Shown here piece after piece: positions 35,467 to 42,847 of a stretch of 64,000 bases of DNA. This DNA comes from Nonomuraea sp. SBT364 (lineage in GTDB: Bacteria > Actinomycetota > Actinomycetes > Streptosporangiales > Streptosporangiaceae), in the NCBI RefSeq assembly GCF_001083785.1, contig NZ_LAVL01000012.1:1-64000 (forward strand). Direction: 5' to 3'. The notes below the pieces were generated by a model. It saw only the letters and a program-made list of their open reading frames with translations, made no database searches and was not told the DNA's origin. Numbering within the stretch: the first letter of the stretch is position 1; each line of letters opens with the position of its first letter. The position numbers and the translations under genes were made by a program.

Positions 35467-37467
35467 TCAGCCGGCGAGCTGGGCGGGAAGGGGCCTGGCG
35501 TGCAGGACCGTCAGGGACGTGACCGCGCGCGTGAGCACCACGTACAGCCGGGCCAGGCCGCGGGGTTCGGCCTCGACGATGTCGGCGGGCTCCACCACGA
35601 TCACGTGGTCGTACTCCAGGCCCTTGGCCAGTGTCGCCGGGACGATCAGCAGCCGGTGCTCGTCGGCCGAGTCGGGGTCGAGGACGGCGTGCGCGACGCC
35701 GTCCAGCGCGGCCGACGTGGCCGCAACCAGCGCGTCGGGGACGATGACGCCGATCGAGCCCTCCCTGGCCAGGACCTCGGTCACGGCCTGGCGCAGGTCG
35801 CCGCCGGGCCGTACCGACAGGGAGCCGGCGCCGGGACGGAGCGAGCGGGGGGCGGCCAGGCCGGGGGCGACCGAGGGGAGCAGGCGGGCGGCGTAGTCGA
35901 GGACCTCACGCGGCACGCGGAAGCCGAGCGTCAGCTCGGTGACCTCGCCCGTCTCCTGGCCGAGGTGGCGCAGCACCGCCTCCCAGGACGTGGTCGACCA
36001 CGGCGTGGTGCCCTGGGCGAGGTCGCCGAGCACGGTGGCCGAGCCGTTGCGGCAGCGCCGGCCGAGCGCGCGCAACTGCATCTCCGACAGGTCCTGGGCC
36101 TCGTCCACCACCAGGTGGCCGAGCGAGGGAGTGCGTTCGACGAGGTCGCCCAGCTCGTCGAGGAGCGCCGCGTCCGCCGCCGACCACTTCGCCGACTTCC
36201 AGCTCCGGTACGGTTTCCGCCACAGGATCAGCTGTTGCTCGTCGGGCGACAGATCGGATCTGGCGGCCTTGGCCAGAAACTCCGGGTCCGACAGGAGGCG
36301 GTGGAGGACCTGCTCCGGCGTCAGCTTCGGCCAGATGGCGTCCACCAGTTGCTTGACCGGCTTCGAGCGGGCCACCGAGTCCTGTACCCGGTCGTCGGGC
36401 GACTCGCCGCGCTGTTCCATCCGCACCAGCACCATGTGCGCCAGCCGCTGGGCCAGCGCCGCCCGGCCGGGGCCGTAGCGGGTGGTGCCGCGCAGCGAGG
36501 CGACGATCTCGCGCACCTCGTAGTCGGCCACCCGGTGGCGGTAGGCGCCCTTGGCGAACACCAGGCCCTCCTCGGGCTTGACGATGTGCAGCCAGAGGGC
36601 CCGTCCGAGGACGGCCGCCATCCGGGCGTCGCCCTTGACGGCGGCGACCGCCGGGTCCTCGGCGGCAGCGTGCTCGCCGAGCAGCCCGGCCACCGTCGTC
36701 TGGTCGACCTTGACCTCGCCCAGCGCGGGGAGCACGGAGGAGATGTAGGACAGGAAGGCGCGGTTCGGGCCGACGATCATCACGCCTGACCTGGCGAGCC
36801 GCTCGCGGTGGGTGAACAGCAGATAGGCGGCCCGGTGCAGGCCGACGGCGGTCTTCCCGGTGCCGGGGGCGCCCTGCACGCAGACGGTCTGGGTCAGCGT
36901 GGCGCGGACGATCTCGTCCTGGTCGGGCTGGATGGTGGCCACGATGTCACGCATCGGGCCGGTGCGGGGGCGTTCGATCTCCTCGGTGAGGATCTTGGAG
37001 GGACCGATCTCGCCGCCCTGTCCGAGCGGCTCGTCCTCGAACGCGGTCAGCGCCCCGCCGTGATAGCCGAAGCGCCGCCGCAGCCGCACGCCCATCGGGT
37101 CGGCAGGGCTCGCCTGGTAGAAGGCCCGCGACACCGGGGCCCGCCAGTCGATCACCAGGGGCCGGCTGCTGCCGTCGTGCACGTGGCGGCGGCCGACGTA
37201 GATGACGGGCGGCAGGTCGTCGTCGGCGCCCCGGTCGAGGCGGCCGAAGAACAGCGGCGTGTCGGGGTGGTCGGCCAGCGCGGCCACCCGCTGGTCCAGC
37301 AGCGACTGCAGGATCTGCTGCGACACCCAGTCGCCGGCCGCGTCGGCCGACAGCGACTGCGCGTGGGCGCGCATGGCCTGCAGGGCGGCTCGCGACTCGG
37401 CCAGGTGGGCCTGCTCGGCCGCGAGCACGTCGGAGGGTATGTCGGGGGCCAGTTGGTCTGTGGGCAT
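35467..37467 (-). CDS. HelD-family RNA polymerase-associated helicase-like ATPase
   Basis: A 666-residue UvrD/PcrA-like superfamily 1 ATPase. An N-terminal coiled-coil arm (residues about 10-70) is followed by VIYVGRRHVHDGSSRPLVID, a Walker A motif QGAPGTGKTAVGLHR at 198-212, the SF1 DEAQDLSEMQ motif, and RLYVVLTRAVTSLTV near the C terminus. This architecture is that of HelD/HelR, which in actinobacteria removes RNA polymerase from nucleic acids and can displace rifampicin. The ATG at 37467 is used, with GGGAGG upstream; an upstream in-frame ATG gives a 30-residue tail without family similarity. I see no rifamycin-associated element in the promoter. Confidence 0.9.
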   Translation of the reverse strand: MPTDQLAPDIPSDVLAAEQAHLAESRAALQAMRAHAQSLSADAAGDWVSQQILQSLLDQRVAALADHPDTPLFFGRLDRGADDDLPPVIYVGRRHVHDGSSRPLVIDWRAPVSRAFYQASPADPMGVRLRRRFGYHGGALTAFEDEPLGQGGEIGPSKILTEEIERPRTGPMRDIVATIQPDQDEIVRATLTQTVCVQGAPGTGKTAVGLHRAAYLLFTHRERLARSGVMIVGPNRAFLSYISSVLPALGEVKVDQTTVAGLLGEHAAAEDPAVAAVKGDARMAAVLGRALWLHIVKPEEGLVFAKGAYRHRVADYEVREIVASLRGTTRYGPGRAALAQRLAHMVLVRMEQRGESPDDRVQDSVARSKPVKQLVDAIWPKLTPEQVLHRLLSDPEFLAKAARSDLSPDEQQLILWRKPYRSWKSAKWSAADAALLDELGDLVERTPSLGHLVVDEAQDLSEMQLRALGRRCRNGSATVLGDLAQGTTPWSTTSWEAVLRHLGQETGEVTELTLGFRVPREVLDYAARLLPSVAPGLAAPRSLRPGAGSLSVRPGGDLRQAVTEVLAREGSIGVIVPDALVAATSAALDGVAHAVLDPDSADEHRLLIVPATLAKGLEYDHVIVVEPADIVEAEPRGLARLYVVLTRAVTSLTVLHARPLPAQLAG

Positions 37468-37590
37468 GCGAAAGCGCCTCCCGGTGGGATCGGAGGTGGT
37501 GGTAACAGGTAGCGAATCCGCCAGTTTAGTGCGCGCTCCGGTGGGCCTCAAAAGCATTTAGCCGGACGCCGCGCGGGGTAGGAAGTCGGC

Positions 37591-37923
37591 GTGGCGCGCG
37601 TCCGGCTCGGCATCTCGCCGATCATCCCCACCGTCGCGAGCTTTCTGCTGGCGGCGCTGTGGGGGCTGTCCGTGTTCGCGGGCTGGGGGCTTGAGGCGTT
37701 CTGCTCGGGTGGCGAGCTCGCTTCGGCCTGTGCGCGCCGGCTCGCCACGGTGTCCATGGTGTCGGGGCTGTTCGCCGCCGCCGCCGCGGGCTGCACGGTG
37801 GCGGCCTGGCTGGCCGGAGCCGTCCGGCGGGACACACGGCTGTTCGGCAGGTTGATGGGGGCGGGCGTCGCGGCGTGGATCGCGGCCGAAGGGGTGCTGT
37901 TCCTCGGCGGCCAGCTGCTCTGA
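37591..37923 (+). CDS. Small membrane protein, three helices
   Basis: A 110-residue hydrophobic protein starting with GTG. Segments IIPTVASFLLAALWGLSVFA, ATVSMVSGLFAAAAAGCTVA and LMGAGVAAWIAAEGVLFLGG are likely transmembrane. Cysteines at the CSGG and ACARR positions lie in the loop between helix 1 and 2. No homolog comes to mind. It is divergent from the HelD-family gene by 123 bp and convergent with XPB. Confidence 0.75.
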   Translation: MARVRLGISPIIPTVASFLLAALWGLSVFAGWGLEAFCSGGELASACARRLATVSMVSGLFAAAAAGCTVAAWLAGAVRRDTRLFGRLMGAGVAAWIAAEGVLFLGGQLL

Positions 37924-37986
37924 ACATACCTGTAACGAAGCTGGGAAATACCGAAAAATCCGGGCATACCAGGTGCGTTTGTCGGA

Positions 37987-38026
37987 TCATCAGGGTATGT
38001 CGCTGCCGGACTGGCAGCGGTGATGA
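37987..38026. terminator. Nested inverted repeat
   Basis: TCATCA (37987-37992) pairs with TGATGA (38021-38026) around the hairpin CGCTGCC/GGCAGCG (38001-38007, 38013-38019). A second hairpin GGCCGCTC/GAGCGGCC (38104-38111, 38117-38124) sits 5 bp after the XPB stop on the opposite strand. Both lack T runs and lie between convergent genes, so termination is the simplest role. Confidence 0.5.
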
Positions 38027-38128
38027 GAGGACGCAGTGAGGGGGGTGGTTCGATTGTCGACGGCCCGCGGAGTCTCGTGGACGTGAGGCGCTAGACCTGG
38101 CCTGGCCGCTCGGACCGAGCGGCCGGGC

Positions 38129-39781
38129 TCACACCCCGCCGTGCACGTCGTCGGCGTCGATGATCTGGTACGCGTATCCCTGCTCGGCCAGGAACCGCTG
38201 GCGGTGCGCCGCGAACTCCTGGTCCACCGTGTCCCGGCTGACCACCGTGTAGAAGCGCGCCCCGCCGCCGTCGGCCTTGGGCCGCAGCACCCGGCCGAGC
38301 CGCTGCGCCTCCTCCTGCCGCGACCCGAACGTCCCCGACACCTGGATGGCCACGGCCGCCTCCGGCAGGTCGATGGAGAAGTTCGCCACCTTCGACACCA
38401 CCAGGACCTGGATCTCCTTGTCGCGGAACGCCTGATAGAGCCGCTCACGCTCCTTGATCCGCGTCTCGCCCTTGATGACCGGCGCGTTCAGGTGCTCGCC
38501 GAGCTCGTCGAGCTGGTCGATGTACTGGCCGATGACCAGCACCTGCTCGCCCAGGTGCCGCCGGACCAGCGCCTCGGTCACGTGCGTCTTGGACGGCGTC
38601 GTCGCGCAGAACCGGTAGCGCTCCTCCGCCTCGGCCATCGCGTACGCCAGCCGCTCCTCGTCGCTCAGCGTGACGCGGACCTCGACGCAGTCGGCCGGGG
38701 CGATCCAGCCCTGGTTCTCCATCTCCTTCCAGGGCGCGTCGTAGCGCTTGGGGCCGATCAGCGAGAACACGTCGCCCTCGCGCCCGTCCTCGCGCACCAG
38801 CGTCGCCGTCAGGCCGACGCGGCGGCGGGCCTGGAGGTCGGCGGTCATCCGGAAGATCGGCGCCGGCAGCAGATGCACCTCGTCGTAGACGATCAGGCCC
38901 CAGTCGCGCGCGTCGAACAGCTCCAGATGGCTGTAGACGCCCTTCCGCCGGGTCGTCATCACCTGGTAGGTGGCGATCGTGACCGGGCGGATCTCCTTCT
39001 TCGTGCCGGAGTATTCGCCGATCTCGTCCTCGGTCAGCGAGGTGCGCTTGAGCAGCTCCTGCTTCCACTGGTGGGCGCTGACCGTGTTGGTGACCAGGAT
39101 GAGCGTGGTCGCCTGGGCGTGCGCCATCGCCGCCGCGCCGACGATCGTCTTGCCGGCGCCGCACGGCAGCACGACCACGCCGGAGCCGCCGTGCCAGAAC
39201 GCGTCGGCCGCCTCCTGCTGGTAGGGGCGCAGCGTCCAGCCGTCCTGCGCGAGGTTGATCGTGTGATGCTCGCCGTCGACGTAACCGGCCAGGTCCTCGG
39301 CGGGCCAGCCCAGCTTGAGCAGCGCCTGCTTGACGTTGCCCCGGTCGCTCGGGTGCACGACGACGGAGTCGCCGCCCAGCCGCTCGCCCAGCATCGGCTG
39401 GATCTTCTTCGAGCGCAGCACCTCTTCGAGCACGGCCCGGTCGGTCGAGGTCAGCACCAGGCCGTTGACCGGGTCCTTCTCCAGCCTCAGCCGGCCGTAG
39501 CGGGCCATGGTCTCGGCGATGTCGACCAGCAGGGCGTGCGGCACCGGGTAGCGGCTGTGGCTGATCAGCGCGTCGATCACCTGCTCGGCGTCGTGCCCGG
39601 CGGCGCGCGCGTTCCACAGCGCCAGCGGCGTCACGCGGTAGGTGTGGACGTGCTCGGGCGCCCGTTCGAGCTCGGCGAACGGCGCGATGGCCTTCCGGCA
39701 CGCGTCGGCCTTCTCGTGGTCGACTTCGAGCAGCAGCGTCTTGTCGGACTGGACGATGAGCGGGCCGTCGTTCACCAGCAT
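38129..39781 (-). CDS. Bacterial XPB-type DNA repair helicase
   Basis: A 550-residue SF2 helicase. An N-terminal domain (residues 1-175, with QPMLGERLGGDSVVVHPSDR) precedes the Walker A motif LPCGAGKTIVGAA at about 205-217. The DEVH box is VYDEVHLLPAPIFRM, and GLTATLVREDGREGDVFSLI carries the XPB-specific RED motif. QRLGRVLRPKADGGGA is motif VI. Relatives are archaeal and eukaryotic XPB (ERCC3) and mycobacterial Rv0861c, a 3'-5' helicase that unwinds and anneals DNA. The usual partner gene (helicase-associated WYL protein) is 3 kb away on the same strand. Confidence 0.96.
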   Translation of the reverse strand: MLVNDGPLIVQSDKTLLLEVDHEKADACRKAIAPFAELERAPEHVHTYRVTPLALWNARAAGHDAEQVIDALISHSRYPVPHALLVDIAETMARYGRLRLEKDPVNGLVLTSTDRAVLEEVLRSKKIQPMLGERLGGDSVVVHPSDRGNVKQALLKLGWPAEDLAGYVDGEHHTINLAQDGWTLRPYQQEAADAFWHGGSGVVVLPCGAGKTIVGAAAMAHAQATTLILVTNTVSAHQWKQELLKRTSLTEDEIGEYSGTKKEIRPVTIATYQVMTTRRKGVYSHLELFDARDWGLIVYDEVHLLPAPIFRMTADLQARRRVGLTATLVREDGREGDVFSLIGPKRYDAPWKEMENQGWIAPADCVEVRVTLSDEERLAYAMAEAEERYRFCATTPSKTHVTEALVRRHLGEQVLVIGQYIDQLDELGEHLNAPVIKGETRIKERERLYQAFRDKEIQVLVVSKVANFSIDLPEAAVAIQVSGTFGSRQEEAQRLGRVLRPKADGGGARFYTVVSRDTVDQEFAAHRQRFLAEQGYAYQIIDADDVHGGV

Positions 39782-39840
39782 CCCTTCAACGGTTGACGCC
39801 TATCCAACACGCACGAGGGCCGATACAGTCCCCGAACTGG

Positions 39841-40197
39841 CTACTCGTCCTCCAGATAGCCGTTGACGCCGAGGAAGACGAACAGGCCGACCATCAGCAC
39901 GAACCCGGTCCCGAACAGCACCCAGCTCCACACGATCATGGACCGGGCGGTCCCGGGGGAGGTCTCGGACCGCATCGACAGGCCGGCCAGGATCGCGCCG
40001 GGGATGCCGAGCAGGTTGCAGCAGCTGACGACGCCCAGCAGGTTGAGAATGAGCGAGACGATCGCGCTGGGGCTGGGCTGGTTGCGCGGGGGCGGCGGGT
40101 AACCGTAGCCGTAACCGTACTGAGGCGGTGGCTGCGAGCCGTAGTCGGCGCCGTAAGGCTGGTACGGGTAACCGCCGGGCGGATCCTGCTGGCTCAT
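39841..40197 (-). CDS. DUF4190-type membrane protein
   Basis: A 118-residue protein with a Pro/Gly/Tyr/Gln-rich N terminus (GGYPYQPYGADYGSQPPPQ, then YGYGYGYPPPP) followed by two hydrophobic segments, SAIVSLILNLLGVVSCCNLL and MIVWSWVLFGTGFVLMVGLF, separated by the polar stretch AGLSMRSETSP. This is the DUF4190 layout found in many actinomycete membrane proteins. The ATG at 40197 follows AGGAGGTGGC. Function unknown. It is 37 bp downstream of the acyl-CoA ligase on the same strand. Confidence 0.85.
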   Translation of the reverse strand: MSQQDPPGGYPYQPYGADYGSQPPPQYGYGYGYPPPPRNQPSPSAIVSLILNLLGVVSCCNLLGIPGAILAGLSMRSETSPGTARSMIVWSWVLFGTGFVLMVGLFVFLGVNGYLEDE

Positions 40198-40234
40198 GCC
40201 ACCTCCTGTCCGGTCAACATTTATCACGGATTGG

Positions 40235-41722
40235 TCATGTGTCCGGCCCGAATCTGGCCCGCAGGGCCTTACGATCCAGCTTGAGCACGCTGGTGACCGG
40301 GATGGAGTCGACGAACGTCACCTCGCGGGGATACTTGACCCGGCCGACCCGGTCGCGGGCCCAGGCGATCAGCTCGTCCCCGGTCGCCGTCCCGCCGGGC
40401 CGGAGCTGGACGAAAGCCACGACCTCCTCGCCGAGTCGGGGGTCGGGCCGGCCGACGACGCCGGACATGACCACGTCCGGGTGGTCGTTCAGCGCGTCCT
40501 CCACGTCGCGCGGGAAGACGTTGAAGCCGCCCCGGATGATCAGGTCCTTCTTCCTGTCCACCACATAGAGGTAGCCGTCGTCGTCCACGCAGCCGATGTC
40601 GCCGGTGCGCAGCTCGTCGCCGACCAGCGCGGTGCCGTCGGGGTCGGGCTCGTGCTCGCCCCAGTAGCCGAGCATGAGCGATTCGCCCGTCACGCAGATC
40701 TCGCCCACGTCGCCGGGCTCCACGGCCTCGCCGTCCGCGTCGCGGATCGTGATCGTGTAGCCGGGCAGCGGCAGGCCGACGCTGCCCGGCTTGTGCCTGC
40801 CCGGCGGGTTGAACGTGGTGACCGCGCTGGTCTCGGTCAGCCCGTAGCCCTCCAGGACGCGCACGCCGGGCATCCGGCGTTCGAACTCGGTCAGCGTCTC
40901 GCGGCCCAGGGGCGCCGCGCCGCAGGTGAGGAACGCCAGGTCGGGCAGCGGATGATCCTCCAGCGGCTCGGCCAGCAGCATCTGCAGCATGGCGGGCACC
41001 ACCGTGCCGTACTGGACGCGTTGTTCGGCGGCCAGCCGCAGGAAGAGCCGGGGGTCGAACCAGCGCATGAGCACGGCCTGGGGCGGCTCGGTGGCGTGCA
41101 TCGCGGCGACGGTGACGATCAGCCCGTAGGCGTGGGAGAGGGGGACCGGCACGATGGCGCGGTTGATCCCCGGCTGGTGGGACATCTCGTAGGAGGCCTT
41201 GGCCACCTGCCAGAGCCCCGCGTGGCTGAGCATCACGCCCTTGGCCCGGCCGGTGGTGCCTCCCGTGTACATGAGCGCGGCGAGATCCCCGGGATCTCGC
41301 GGCACCGGCCCGTGCTCGGCCGCCCGTTCGAGCTCGCCGGTGTCCACATGCACCGGTACGTCCACGCCGGCGGCCTCGACCGTGGGCATGAGCTCGGGGG
41401 AGGTGACGATCGCGGAGGCGCCGCTGTCGAGCACGATGTGCCGCAGCTCCTCGGCGCCCACGAGGAACACGACCGGAGTCACCACCGCCCCGGCCGCCCA
41501 CAGCGCCTGGCAGATGACGGGCACGTCGGGCGAGGTGGCCATCATGACGACGACCCGGTCACCGGGCCGGATCCCCGACGCCACGAACCCGCCGCAGACC
41601 TTCCTGGCCCGCTCGGCCAGGCTGTGGCTGCGATGCCATTCCCCCTCGTAGAAGAGCGAGTCGTAGTCCTCGAACCTGGTCCAGGACTGTTCGGCCAACC
41701 GGCCCAGCGTTTGCTCGGTCAC
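40235..41722 (-). CDS. AMP-dependent acyl-CoA synthetase
   Basis: A 495-residue ANL-superfamily ligase. The P-loop-like motif is ALMYTGGTTGRAKGVMLSHA, A4 is GYGLTETSAVTTFNPPGRHK, A5 is GYWGEHEPDPDG, and the hinge is RTGDIGCVDDDGYLYVVDRK, ending with the C-terminal lysine in VLKLDRKALRA. It activates a carboxylate, probably a fatty acid, as acyl-AMP then acyl-CoA. No polyketide or fatty-acid degradation genes are adjacent. The start is GTG at 41722. A 423-bp gap follows upstream. Confidence 0.94.
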   Translation of the reverse strand: MTEQTLGRLAEQSWTRFEDYDSLFYEGEWHRSHSLAERARKVCGGFVASGIRPGDRVVVMMATSPDVPVICQALWAAGAVVTPVVFLVGAEELRHIVLDSGASAIVTSPELMPTVEAAGVDVPVHVDTGELERAAEHGPVPRDPGDLAALMYTGGTTGRAKGVMLSHAGLWQVAKASYEMSHQPGINRAIVPVPLSHAYGLIVTVAAMHATEPPQAVLMRWFDPRLFLRLAAEQRVQYGTVVPAMLQMLLAEPLEDHPLPDLAFLTCGAAPLGRETLTEFERRMPGVRVLEGYGLTETSAVTTFNPPGRHKPGSVGLPLPGYTITIRDADGEAVEPGDVGEICVTGESLMLGYWGEHEPDPDGTALVGDELRTGDIGCVDDDGYLYVVDRKKDLIIRGGFNVFPRDVEDALNDHPDVVMSGVVGRPDPRLGEEVVAFVQLRPGGTATGDELIAWARDRVGRVKYPREVTFVDSIPVTSVLKLDRKALRARFGPDT

Positions 41723-42145
41723 ATGCCCTAACTTGCTGCGATCCGCCAGGCGTAGTCAACCCTCTCGCGATCGACCGGACGGCTTTCCTGACTAGTCATT
41801 GTGGAGTGCGGCCCACGTGTCCTTAAATAGGCATAAATCCGCCTCTGGGGTGATTCCTGTTTCCCGTGGGGCCAGTTCCAGTTTTGAGGTGACACGTGGG
41901 GATAATGTGGCCTGCGGAGGCAACTCCTGACTTGTCAACCCCTGACTGTCCCGAGCAAGGGAGCGCATGATCGACATGGTCCAGCACCCACCCGCCGCCG
42001 AAGGTGCCTGGTCACGACCCTTCGGAAGAAGCCCGCGAAGACCCCGCCGGACGGCGCAAGAATCCGTTGGCCCGCGATTACTGCCGAAAGAAAACTACAT
42101 CACCGTCCGCGTCATGACTTTCCATGAAAGTTCCAGAGGTGCCCT
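41723..42145. other. 423-bp low-GC region with inverted repeat and possible short gene
   Basis: Less GC-rich than the flanks. CCCACGTGTC (41812-41821) and GACACGTGGG (41891-41900) are exact reverse complements, 69 bp apart, each containing CACGTG. A 60-codon reading frame at 41967-42149 (see separate entry) ends inside the next gene's start. A second, 37-codon frame with charged residues overlaps it. Third-position GC is only about 60% in both. Confidence 0.5.
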
Positions 42146-42149
42146 GTGA
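41967..42149 (+). CDS. Possible short upstream gene coupled to the next gene
   Basis: A 60-residue frame, ATG at 41967 with AAGGGAG four bases upstream. Its TGA (42147-42149) overlaps the GTG of the following gene in GTGA. The product is Arg/Pro-rich and ends LLPKENYITVRVMTFHESSR. Low third-position GC argues against long-term coding constraint. It could be a leader peptide or a chance frame with a good ribosome-binding site. Confidence 0.3.
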   Translation: MIDMVQHPPAAEGAWSRPFGRSPRRPRRTAQESVGPRLLPKENYITVRVMTFHESSRGAL

Positions 42150-42841
42150 CGTACGGGACCGAACGCCGGCTCGGCGAATCGACGCTCGCCGACGACTTTC
42201 CGCAAGCGGACGGTTTCCCGCCGCTCACGGACCTGACGGCAGCCCGCCTGACGCCCTGCGACGTGGCGCACCTGCTTCGCACCTATCTGGAGCCCGCCTG
42301 CTTCCCGCCGGCGGTGCACCGCCTGGCCCAGCGCCACCTCCTGGCGCTCGTGGGCCCCGAGGCGACCGGCAGGCGCCTGGGCGCGATCGCCCTGCTGTCG
42401 CGCATGCCGCTGGCCGAAGGCAGCATCACCATCCTGTCTCCCGTCACGACGGTCGCCGGCCTGGTCGCGCGCATGCCCTTCGAACCCGGCAGGGCCTACC
42501 TGCTCCCCGACTGGCCCCTCGCCGGTCAGCCCCTCACCTCGCTGGCCCACGCCCTGGCCGAGATCGGCGCGTACCTGGTCGTCACCCACACGCCGCCCCC
42601 GCGATCCGCCGAACCGACGGAGCTGCACCATCCCTGGTCACCGCCGCCGGGAGCCGGTCTCTTCGATCTCTGCCTCGCCACGTTCGGCCTTCCGGCACAC
42701 CGGCATCCGGCCGACGTGGCGACCGCCAGGGAACTCGCCGCCACCCTCGTCTCCCCGGCCGCGATCGTGGCGCTCGCGACCCAGATCACCCGCCTGGACA
42801 CCCCGCTGGCCGGTCTGCTCCCCGCGGAGGAGGGCGCCTGA
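42146..42841 (+). CDS. Hypothetical protein
   Basis: A 231-residue protein with normal codon usage (third position strongly GC) starting with GTG. It is rich in Ala, Leu, Pro and Thr. A possible conserved core is CDVAHLLRTYLEPACFPPAV, then HRLAQRHLLALVGPEATGRR and GAIALLSRMPLAEGSITIL. There is no signal peptide, transmembrane helix or recognised motif. It converges with the WYL/helicase-associated gene, 6 bp away. A short frame upstream overlaps its start. I cannot assign function. Confidence 0.75.
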   Translation: MTYGTERRLGESTLADDFPQADGFPPLTDLTAARLTPCDVAHLLRTYLEPACFPPAVHRLAQRHLLALVGPEATGRRLGAIALLSRMPLAEGSITILSPVTTVAGLVARMPFEPGRAYLLPDWPLAGQPLTSLAHALAEIGAYLVVTHTPPPRSAEPTELHHPWSPPPGAGLFDLCLATFGLPAHRHPADVATARELAATLVSPAAIVALATQITRLDTPLAGLLPAEEGA

Positions 42842-42847
42842 AAGCCC

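Noticed and set aside
37460..37560. Rifamycin-associated element upstream of the HelD-family gene
   Set aside because: No GGGGCTTGCGGCAAG-like sequence in the promoter region.
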